Shown piece after piece: positions 45,894 through 54,600 of a stretch of DNA of 64,000 bases (its first letter is position 1; each line of letters starts with the position of its first letter). Source of the DNA: Nitrosomonas sp. Its GTDB lineage: Bacteria > Pseudomonadota > Gammaproteobacteria > Burkholderiales > Nitrosomonadaceae. Both the position numbers and the translations under genes were made by a program. The notes under the pieces are model-generated. The model was not told where the DNA came from and did no database searches. It saw only the letters and a list, made by a program, of their open reading frames with translations. The stretch spans positions 42,890 to 106,889 of the forward strand of contig JAJHPK010000057.1 of assembly GCA_020890945.1 (NCBI GenBank), given 5' to 3'.

Positions 45894-46511
45894 ATGAAGC
45901 AAAGTAAAACCAGCAAAGCTTGGATGCACGAGCACGTCAGCGATTTCTATGTGAAACAAGCTAAAAAACACGGTTATCGCTCTCGTGCAGCGTATAAACT
46001 GCTGGAAATTGTTGAACGTGATCAAATCATTAAACCAGGTATGACAGTCGTGGATTTGGGGGCGGCTCCAGGTAGCTGGTCACAAGTCGCCAGTGAGATC
46101 ATGCAAGGTAAGGGTTTGATTATTGGTTTAGATATTTTAGAAATATCGCCATTGCCGGGCGTTGAATTCATACAGGAAGATTTTCGTGAAGAAAAGGCGC
46201 TGATAAAACTGAAGGAGAAACTCGGAAATAATCAACCCAGTCTTGTAATTTCTGACATGGCACCAAATATTAGTGGTATCGTTGTGAGTGATCAGGCGAA
46301 AAGCATATATTTGGCAGAACTTGCTTTGATTTTTGCCGTTGAACAACTGAACTCAGATGGAAATTTTTTAGTCAAAGTTTTTCAGGGAGGCGATTTTGAT
46401 TCTTATTTGCGAAAGGTACGCTCACATTTTAAAAGTGTCGTAATAAGAAAACCTAAGGCTTCACGCGATCGAAGTAATGAATTGTATTTATTGGCAATGA
46501 AAAAAAAGTAA
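45894..46511 (+). CDS. rlmE: 23S rRNA Um2552 2'-O-methyltransferase
   Basis: 205 residues, FtsJ/RrmJ family. SAM motif VVDLGAAPGSWSQVA; K-D-K-E catalytic residues in YRSRAAYKLLE, VISDMAPNISG, FLVKVFQGGDF and SNELYLL. It methylates U2552 in the A-loop of 23S rRNA late in assembly. It precedes ftsH as usual. Confidence 0.96.
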   Translation: MKQSKTSKAWMHEHVSDFYVKQAKKHGYRSRAAYKLLEIVERDQIIKPGMTVVDLGAAPGSWSQVASEIMQGKGLIIGLDILEISPLPGVEFIQEDFREEKALIKLKEKLGNNQPSLVISDMAPNISGIVVSDQAKSIYLAELALIFAVEQLNSDGNFLVKVFQGGDFDSYLRKVRSHFKSVVIRKPKASRDRSNELYLLAMKKK

Positions 46512-46542
46512 ATATAGGTTCAGTAGTTGATGATTCGAATAC

Positions 46543-46573
46543 TTGACTGGAAAGTTTTTGTTAATGCTATGAT
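46543..46573 (+). promoter_or_regulatory. Possible ftsH promoter
   Basis: TTGACT (46543-46548) and TATGAT (46568-46573) with a 19-base spacer, about 105 bp before the ftsH start. The spacer is longer than ideal. Confidence 0.35.
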
Positions 46574-46676
46574 TGTTTTATATAAACGATGAAAATATAA
46601 CTCTTTTGTATGATATTTTTAAAAATAGAGTTAGAATGATTAACCAATGATTTAAGGTGCAAACCAAGGAGCTATT

Positions 46677-48611
46677 TTGAATAATCTAATTAAAAATATG
46701 GCCATTTGGCTAGTAATTGCACTTGTGTTGATGACAGTATTTAATCAATTTAGCGTACGTCAACCGACGCAAGTGCCGATGGAATACTCTCAATTTATTA
46801 CCGAATTGAATCAAGGCAGAATTGCGAAAGTGGTAATTGAAGGGCGTACACTTAAAGGTACAAAGTCTGATGGACGTCGTTTCACGACTTATGCACCTTC
46901 TGATCCTTGGATGGTCAGTGATTTATTGAAAGCTGGTGTTATCGTAGAAGCAAAACCGGAAGAAGAACCGTCGATGTTAATGAGCATCTTCATTTCGTGG
47001 TTTCCAATGCTGCTTCTTATTGCTGTATGGGTATTCTTTATGCGTCAAATGCAGGGTGGCGGCCGTAATGGCGGCGCGTTCTCTTTTGGTAAAAGTAAAG
47101 CCCGGATGCTCGATAAGGCTTCCAATACAATCACATTTAATGACGTTGCCGGATGTGAAGAAGCGAAAGAAGAAGTAGCGGAGCTTGTTGAGTTTTTGAG
47201 AGATCCGTCTAAATTCCAAAAATTGGGTGGCCGGATTCCACGCGGTGTGTTGATGGTAGGTAGTCCTGGAACAGGTAAAACTTTGTTGGCGCGCGCTATT
47301 GCAGGTGAGGCACAAGTTCCATTCTTTAGCATTTCTGGATCGGATTTTGTTGAAATGTTTGTCGGCGTGGGCGCATCTCGAGTTAGGGATATGTTCGAAC
47401 AAGCTAAGAAGCATGCGCCTTGTATTATTTTTATTGATGAGATTGATGCGGTTGGTCGTCAGCGCGGCGCAGGGCTTGGTGGCGGTAATGATGAACGTGA
47501 GCAAACCTTAAATCAGTTATTAGTTGAGATGGATGGATTTGAGGGTGCGATGGGTGTGATTGTCATTGCTGCGACAAACCGACCTGATGTCTTAGATCCT
47601 GCGTTATTGCGTCCAGGTCGTTTTGACCGTCAAGTGACTGTGCCATTGCCGGATATCCGTGGCCGTGAACAAATTCTCCATGTTCATATGCGTAAAGTAC
47701 CTCTTGCATCCGATGTAAAGGCAGAAATTCTAGCGCGTGGTACACCGGGTATGTCAGGAGCGGATCTTGCCAATTTGGTTAATGAAGCGGCATTGTTTGC
47801 GGCAAGAAGCAACAAACGTCTAGTAGACATGGAAGACTTTGAACGGGCTAAAGATAAAATCTTTATGGGCGCTGAGCGTCGTTCGGTAGTTATGCCAGAA
47901 CATGAACGCCGTAATACCGCATATCATGAGTCAGGGCATGCGGTAGTCGCTTATCTCTTGCCGAAAACGGATCCAGTACATAAAGTAACGATTATACCCA
48001 GGGGACGTGCGTTGGGTGTAACAATGCAGTTGCCGACAGAAGATCGCTTTAGTATGGAACGAGAAGAGATCTTACAAAGAATTGCAGTAATGTTTGGAGG
48101 TCGTATTGCGGAAGAAGTATTCATGAATCAGATGACTACCGGAGCCTCTAACGACTTCGAGCGCGCAACCGATTTGGCGCGTCAAATGGTCACCCAATGG
48201 GGTATGTCAGATACATTGGGGCCTATGGTATATGGTGAAAATGAAGGAGAAGTTTTTTTGGGTCGTTCGGTTACGACTCATAAAAATGTCAGTGAAGCTA
48301 CGATGCAGAAGGTTGACATGGAAGTTCGCCGTATCGTTGACGAACAATATGCTCTAGCACGAAGACTAATCGAAGCCAATAAAGACAAAATTGAAGCAAT
48401 GACTAAAGCGTTATTGGAATGGGAAACGATTGATAGCGAGCAAATCAAAGATATCATGGAAAATCGTGAACCTCGTCCACCTAAACCGCCTCAGTCCCCT
48501 CAATCCATGTCATCAACAACCAGTGGCGATTCTCCGTCTGTAACGGATACTAAAAAGGGTAAGGAAGAACCGAAATCTGCAACTCAAGAGATAGTCAAGG
48601 AAACTGAGTAA
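46677..48611 (+). CDS. ftsH: ATP-dependent zinc metalloprotease FtsH
   Basis: 644 residues; TTG start supported by AAGGAG a few bases upstream and by the family N-terminus [21 protein letters not shown]. Two TM helices flank a small periplasmic domain. The AAA domain has GSPGTGKT (~195) and the SRH region ([16 protein letters not shown]). Zinc motif HESGH is at about 417. FtsH degrades membrane proteins and, in E. coli, sigma-32. The C-terminus is Pro/Ser/Lys-rich. Confidence 0.97.
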   Translation: MNNLIKNMAIWLVIALVLMTVFNQFSVRQPTQVPMEYSQFITELNQGRIAKVVIEGRTLKGTKSDGRRFTTYAPSDPWMVSDLLKAGVIVEAKPEEEPSMLMSIFISWFPMLLLIAVWVFFMRQMQGGGRNGGAFSFGKSKARMLDKASNTITFNDVAGCEEAKEEVAELVEFLRDPSKFQKLGGRIPRGVLMVGSPGTGKTLLARAIAGEAQVPFFSISGSDFVEMFVGVGASRVRDMFEQAKKHAPCIIFIDEIDAVGRQRGAGLGGGNDEREQTLNQLLVEMDGFEGAMGVIVIAATNRPDVLDPALLRPGRFDRQVTVPLPDIRGREQILHVHMRKVPLASDVKAEILARGTPGMSGADLANLVNEAALFAARSNKRLVDMEDFERAKDKIFMGAERRSVVMPEHERRNTAYHESGHAVVAYLLPKTDPVHKVTIIPRGRALGVTMQLPTEDRFSMEREEILQRIAVMFGGRIAEEVFMNQMTTGASNDFERATDLARQMVTQWGMSDTLGPMVYGENEGEVFLGRSVTTHKNVSEATMQKVDMEVRRIVDEQYALARRLIEANKDKIEAMTKALLEWETIDSEQIKDIMENREPRPPKPPQSPQSMSSTTSGDSPSVTDTKKGKEEPKSATQEIVKETE

Positions 48612-48621
48612 ACTTTAATTT

Positions 48622-48659
48622 AAAAACGGGATGCGATGAAAAACCGCATCCCGTTTTTT
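48622..48659 (+). terminator. ftsH rho-independent terminator
   Basis: A 14-bp stem (48622-48635 with 48645-48658) with a 9-nt loop and a T-run. It overlaps the first codons of the longest folP frame. Confidence 0.88.
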
Positions 48660-48692
48660 GTTTTTCAAATTCTATTTTTGCAATTGACCTCA

Positions 48693-49514
48693 ATGGTATT
48701 TCACCGACTTTTAGCGCTTAATCGTCCACTCATCATGGGGGTTGTTAACGTAACACCCGATTCATTTTCGGATGGGGGATTTTATAATTCGCCACAAAAA
48801 GCAGTAGAGCATGCTAAAAAACTCATGGATGAAGGTGCAGATATATTGGATATTGGTGGCGAATCGACGCGACCAGGTAGTCAGTCTATCAGCGTTGAGG
48901 AAGAATTGAATCGTGTTATGCCGGTGCTTGAGAATCTTGCAAACAGTCACGTTGCTGTTTCAATTGATACTTCAAAACCGGAGGTAATGAAACAAGCAAT
49001 AAATGCTGGAGCGTGCTTGATAAATGATGTAAGTGCATTACGTAATCCCAAATCATTGGAAGTTGTTGCTCCGTTTAACCACGTGCACGTTTGCTTGATG
49101 CACATGCAAGGTGCTCCTGTTAATATGCAAGAAAATCCTCAGTATGGCGATATTGTCACAGAAGTCAGAACGTTTTTAGAACAGCGAATTAAGTGTGTTG
49201 AGATTGCCGGCATTTCGCAAGAACGAATCGTAATTGATCCGGGCTTTGGTTTTGGTAAATCGTTACAACATAATTTTATGTTGTTAAAAAAATTGGATGA
49301 CTTAACTGCATTAAATATCCCAATTCTTATTGGTATATCAAGAAAATCTATGCTTGGAATGGTGACAGGAAATGCCGTTGATCAAAGAATGCATGAAAGT
49401 GTGGTAGCAGCATTGCTTGCTATCATTAAAGGTGCCAGAATTGTCAGAGTACATGACGTGAAAGCCACTAAAGATGCTATTTCTATTTATAGTGCAATGC
49501 AAAATGCAGTTTGA
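48693..49514 (+). CDS. folP: Dihydropteroate synthase
   Basis: 273 residues from Met at 48693, with IMGVVNVTPDSFSDGGFY, DILDIGGESTRPGS, SIDTSKPEVM, INDVSALRNP, IDPGFGFGKS and GISRKSMLG: all the DHPS motifs. It condenses pABA with DHPP in folate synthesis and is the sulfonamide target. The frame extends to 48636, but that ATG sits in the ftsH terminator hairpin, so the shorter start is used; no strong ribosome site is seen there. Confidence 0.95.
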   Translation: MVFHRLLALNRPLIMGVVNVTPDSFSDGGFYNSPQKAVEHAKKLMDEGADILDIGGESTRPGSQSISVEEELNRVMPVLENLANSHVAVSIDTSKPEVMKQAINAGACLINDVSALRNPKSLEVVAPFNHVHVCLMHMQGAPVNMQENPQYGDIVTEVRTFLEQRIKCVEIAGISQERIVIDPGFGFGKSLQHNFMLLKKLDDLTALNIPILIGISRKSMLGMVTGNAVDQRMHESVVAALLAIIKGARIVRVHDVKATKDAISIYSAMQNAV

Positions 49515-49563
49515 ACATTAGCAATATCTATATTTTTATCTTTTATTATTTTATTAGCGAAAA

Positions 49564-50928
49564 ATGACCAAAAAATATTTTGGAACAGATGGTATACGCG
49601 GACGAGTCGGGAAAGACCCTATCACACCACAGTTTATTATGCATTTAGGGTACGCTGCTGGTAAGGTATTAACGGGCGCAGATTGGCATTTAACGGAAGG
49701 AAAACGTCCTACAGTACTCATTGGTAAAGATACAAGAGTTTCAGGATATATGTTTGAATCGGCCCTGGAGGCTGGATTATGCGCCGCTGGAGTAGATGTG
49801 TTTTTGTCCGGCCCCATGCCCACACCAGCGATCGCCTATTTGATTCGTGCACTACGTTTGCAAGCAGGTATTGTAATTTCCGCTTCACATAATTTATTTG
49901 AAGATAACGGTGTTAAGTTTTTTTCAGCAGAAGGCACAAAGCTTCCAGATGATATGGAGTATAAAATTGAAGCTGAATTGGATAATCCTATAGAGATCAA
50001 GCCATCAGCGCAACTTGGGAAAGTTCGGCGTTTGCGAGATGCTGATGCTAGATATATTGAATTTTGTAAAAGTACTTTTCCCTACCCTCTTGACTTACGT
50101 GGATTGAGAATAGTTGTTGATAGCGCGCATGGTGCAACTTATCACATTGCGAGACATGTCATGCACGAATTGGGTGCTGACGAAGTGATTGCTATCGGAG
50201 TAGATCCCGACGGGTTAAATATTAATCATGAATGTGGCGCCACGCACTGCGCTACATTGCAACAAGCTGTTATACAACATGGTGCTGATTTAGGTATTGC
50301 ACTTGATGGTGATGGTGACCGACTGATGATGGTAGATAACCAAGGTACCATTTATGACGGTGATCAGTTGGTTTATATCATTGCGAAACACCGTCAAGAG
50401 CGGAAAGTGTTGTCTGGAGGTGTGGTAGGGACATTAATGACAAACCTAGCTATCGAGAATCATTTTAAGGAGCGTAATATTCCTTTTTTGCGGGCAAATG
50501 TTGGTGACCGTTATGTATTGGAATTGTTGCAAGAAAAGAATTGGTATTTAGGGGGCGAAAGTTCCGGTCATATTATTTGTAGAGATAAACACACTACAGG
50601 AGACGGAATTATTTCAGCATTGCAAGTTTTGTATGCGCTGAGAGATTCTCAAAAAACATTAGCTGAGTTTCTTCAGGATGTGATGTTATATCCTCAACGG
50701 TTGATTAATATAAAAGTGCCTCCTTCCTATCAATGGAGTTCTGATAATCAGTTAGCACAATTAATAAAAGAGGCTGAGTCAGAATTTAAAAACAGCGGTC
50801 GAATATTGATTCGTTCTTCAGGTACAGAACCAGTGGTTCGTGTGATGATAGAAGGCGAATCTCAGCACCTTATTGATTCCTGGGTCGAACGTATCGCCGA
50901 AATGATAAGAAATAATTGTTCAAGTTAG
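49564..50928 (+). CDS. glmM: Phosphoglucosamine mutase
   Basis: 454 residues. KYFGTDGIRGRVG at the start; catalytic Ser near 108 in ISASHNLFEDNG; metal loop DGDGDRLMM; sugar-binding GGESSGHI; phosphate-binding IRSSGTEPVVRVM. It converts glucosamine-6-P to glucosamine-1-P for UDP-GlcNAc. Follows folP by 49 bp, the classic pair. Confidence 0.96.
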   Translation: MTKKYFGTDGIRGRVGKDPITPQFIMHLGYAAGKVLTGADWHLTEGKRPTVLIGKDTRVSGYMFESALEAGLCAAGVDVFLSGPMPTPAIAYLIRALRLQAGIVISASHNLFEDNGVKFFSAEGTKLPDDMEYKIEAELDNPIEIKPSAQLGKVRRLRDADARYIEFCKSTFPYPLDLRGLRIVVDSAHGATYHIARHVMHELGADEVIAIGVDPDGLNINHECGATHCATLQQAVIQHGADLGIALDGDGDRLMMVDNQGTIYDGDQLVYIIAKHRQERKVLSGGVVGTLMTNLAIENHFKERNIPFLRANVGDRYVLELLQEKNWYLGGESSGHIICRDKHTTGDGIISALQVLYALRDSQKTLAEFLQDVMLYPQRLINIKVPPSYQWSSDNQLAQLIKEAESEFKNSGRILIRSSGTEPVVRVMIEGESQHLIDSWVERIAEMIRNNCSS

Positions 50929-51375
50929 ATGCAAATGCTTATTTTTCTATTAAGAGAATAAAGATAATCTCTTAGAACTTCTTCGTTGCAAAAAACGTTT
51001 TTTAAACGACGCAATATTTTTTGTAAATAAAATTTTTATCCAAATTTTATCCAAAATCTATAAATGGCATTTTGTTTTTGAGTAAGTAGTTTTATCGAGA
51101 TCTGAATTTTTATGAGCAATAGATTCTCTATCTTTTCAATAAGTGTAATTTTGTTATTAAATCAGCTTTCCTAACTGTCGACAGTTTGCTCGGCAGCATA
51201 GCGGATTTATTGATTGATCTGATCCAACGAGTCATTTGTGTTGCTGCCAACAAGTTTCTGAAACCCACATCTCCAATAAGCCTTCTGTACACTGGCATTA
51301 TCATCAGAAAATCCAGAGACTCTATTTCAATATGTTGATCTAAAAGAGAATAGCGCTATTCTTTATTACTTGATC
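50929..51375. other. Gene-free region downstream of glmM
   Basis: About 450 bases. A short repeat TAAGAGA...TCTCTTA (50951-50974) and an AAAAAACGTTTTTT palindrome (50990-51003) lie just past glmM and may end its transcript. From 51.16 kb base composition changes (less AT-rich), but no protein family could be recognised in any frame. Confidence 0.45.
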
Positions 51376-51485
51376 GAGACCTCTGCATAACTGTTTTTTT
51401 GAGCTTTTCTGCTTACTTCCATCATAACTAAATCAAATACTTACATAACTCACACATTCGATAAAGTCAGTTATGCAGAGGTCTC
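51376..51485. mobile_element. 110-bp MITE-like element with 18-bp perfect TIRs
   Basis: GAGACCTCTGCATAACTG (51376-51393) is repeated inverted at 51468-51485 without mismatch. The interior is 74 bp and cannot encode a transposase. About 80 bases match, in reverse orientation, the solo end at 10606-10690. The GAGACC-type terminus suggests an IS5-family parent. TGAT occurs on both flanks but one base off on the left, so a target duplication is not proven. Confidence 0.8.
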
Positions 51486-51635
51486 TGATTTGTTTTCTAC
51501 CATAAAAATGTTTCATCTTACATAAAGGGATTGATTTTTAACTGCTTATTTAGAATTTAATATCAATAACTTCTGTTAGAGTGCGTCATTCAATAGCAAT
51601 TAATAAATTGATTATTAAGAATAATTAATCCCAAT

Positions 51636-54600
51636 ATGAATGACAACTTGATAGAACTGGTTCGAACGGTGTATATGATGTTTAGAGCTGCACCAGGCGC
51701 CATATATTTAGGCGAATTTAGCTCATTCATCAAACAAACTGGAAAAACAGTCAAAGATTTAGCGATCAATTTGTCACAAACCGATGTGTTCAAACAATCT
51801 CTATATTCAGAAAAACTCTCAAATCATGATTTTTCGAATCAGTTTGTAGAAAGCACAGTTGGTTCTTTGGTTGATCAAGCGGATAAATCGTGGGCGGTCA
51901 ACGAAATTGAAAAAATGCTTGATAGCGGTCAAAGTCGAGGAGAAGTGATACATTGGGCTGCAACCGCACTGTCTTCTGTGGATGCTGCAAATCCTTATTG
52001 GGGTGTGGCCGCACAGCAATTTAATCATCAAGTGGAAGTAGCATCCTTTTATTCTATTGATCAAGCGGGACCCGCAACAGATTTGTTTGTATTGCAACAA
52101 GTACCCGCCGGGGTATCACATGAGTTATCGAGCGTTGTTGCAACTGTAAATTTACTTTCCGCAAAGGTAAATGGAAAGGTAATTGACGGTTATATCAAAA
52201 ACTCTACCGTATTCGCTGACTTAAACGGTGATGGTTTGCATAATCCGAACGAATCCATTACGACAACCGATACGGTCGGTCAGTTTTCTTTACCCGCAAT
52301 TAGTGGATTTGGAGATTTGATTGCATTTGGAGGAATCGATATTTCAACAGGTATTGCACTGGAAGGGTCTTTAACGGCACCACCTGGTTCGACGGTCATT
52401 ACTCCGCTGACGACATTAATCGATGCAATGTCAAAGTTTGATCACACTGCTATTACAGTAAACAATGCCAAATTACTCAATGGAATCGGTATCACCGCTA
52501 ATGTTAATTTACTGCATTATGATCCCATTAATGAAGCCCTTCGCGCTAGTGACGATGTCACATTAACTAATTTAGCGTTGAAGATTCACAAAGCATCAAC
52601 TCAAGTTAGCCTATTGGTTAGCCAGACCGCTTCGTTGTTAGTTGGAGCTAAATTAGCCGCCAATGAAACGGTAGCTATCAATCAAGGATATGCGATTTTA
52701 GCTGCCTCTTTAGTAAACACTTTAAATCCTGTCGATTTTACTTCCCAATATACTGTTTTTACTTTTATTGAAGCAGTCATTAAGTCATTGGGTGTCGATC
52801 AAACGACACTCAATAACTCGGGTGATTTGATCATTGATGCTGCCAAAATCATTACAAACTTAAATCAAGCAATCGCTTCTGTACCAGTTGAAAGCAACAA
52901 TAAACAAACAATACTGTCTACCATCGCAGCAATACAAATCGTTGCGGAGCAAATTGAAAATTCGATGCAGACAGATGCCGCGGCAGGTAGTTTGGATAAT
53001 TTGCTTGAAGCGACCTCAACGAACAAATTGTCTGCTGCGGTTGGGCTAGCCGGTCCTAATGTTGGAGATGTCAATGGCGATGGAGTAAAAGATCCTTTGC
53101 CAACTCAATTTTCGGGCGGTGGTGGAGGATCAGGCGGAAATTCTGTACCACCTCCTCCGCCGTCGAGTGAATTCTTTTTGGCAACCAATAGCACTTCGTT
53201 CAACGGAACTGCTAAAGATGATACGTTATCGATATCGACCTCAGCAGCATTGACACCATTAGTAATGACTGCCGTTACGCTAGATGGGGCCGGTGGCAAC
53301 AATACTTTAAAAGTTCAAGATGGCTCTGATATTGCAGCATCCACTGTCGTCAATTTTCAAAACCTCATTTTTGATCCGGTGGGCGTCGTAGGAACGCACG
53401 ATGTCACTCTGTCAGCAATTCAGAATCAATATTTTACTGGTACAGTTACTGCAGCAGGTACCGGCACGAATGCAGAAAAAATTACCATCGTGGGTGATGG
53501 TGCAGTGACGACATTTATCGGGGTTGAACATTATCTAGTCAATGACGACAGTACAAATAACCGTGCAATTACTATTTCGCAAGTCAATACCAACGTAACC
53601 GCCGATTCGGTATCTGATGCGGTTAATTTTATAGTTGGCTCGTTGAGTTATACAGGCACTATTTCAGGGGAAAATGCTGTGCCCGATCAAATTACAATCG
53701 GGAATGGCGCAAACATCAGTAGCGCCAGCATAAGTAATGTGAATGCTTTAACGCTGGCTTCTGGAGCGGCAGTGACAATGTCAGCACTTCAAAGCCAAGG
53801 GTTTACAGGAACCATCACAGCACCTGGCAGTGGCGCAGGAGGAGAGGCAATTACTATCGTAGGTAATGGCGCCGTTACCGCAGTCAATGATATTGAAAAC
53901 TACGTTATTGGGGACGATACAACGAATGCGCGGACGATAACGATCTTAGGTGCCAATAGTCATATCACGGCCAATTCAACGACCGATTCGATCAACTTCA
54001 ATATTGGTGGAGTGACATTCACCGGCACGCTGGTGGGTGATTCAACGGTGACTGACAGTTTGTCATTGGCGAATGGAGCAGATATCAGTGGCGCTAGCAT
54101 AAGTAATGTTAATGCTTTAACGCTGGCTTCTGGAGCGGCAGTGACAATGTCAGCACTTCAAAGCCAAGGGTTTACAGGAGCCATCACAGCACCTGGCAGC
54201 GGTGCAGGAGGAGAGACGATTACTATCGTTGGCGATGGCGCCGTTACCGCAGTCAACGATATTGAAAACTACGTTATTGGAGACGATACAACGAATGCGC
54301 GGACGATAGCGATCTTAGATGCCAATAGCCATATCACGGCCAATTCAACGACCGACTCGATCAACTTCAATGTTGATGGGATGACATTCACTGGCACGCT
54401 GGTGGGTGATTCAACGGTGACTGACAGTTTGTCATTGGCGAATGGAGCAGATATCAGTGGCGCCAGCATGAGTAATGTTTCGTCATTAACACTAGCTTCG
54501 GGAGCGGCAGTGACATTATCGGTGGCTCAAAATGAAGGATTTATTGGGGCTACAACAGCTTCTGGCAGTGGCATAAATGGTCAAAAGGTAATTATCCAAG

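Noticed and set aside
50990-51003. AAAAAACGTTTTTT palindrome as glmM terminator
   Set aside because: No GC-rich stem and almost no loop; too weak to call a terminator.
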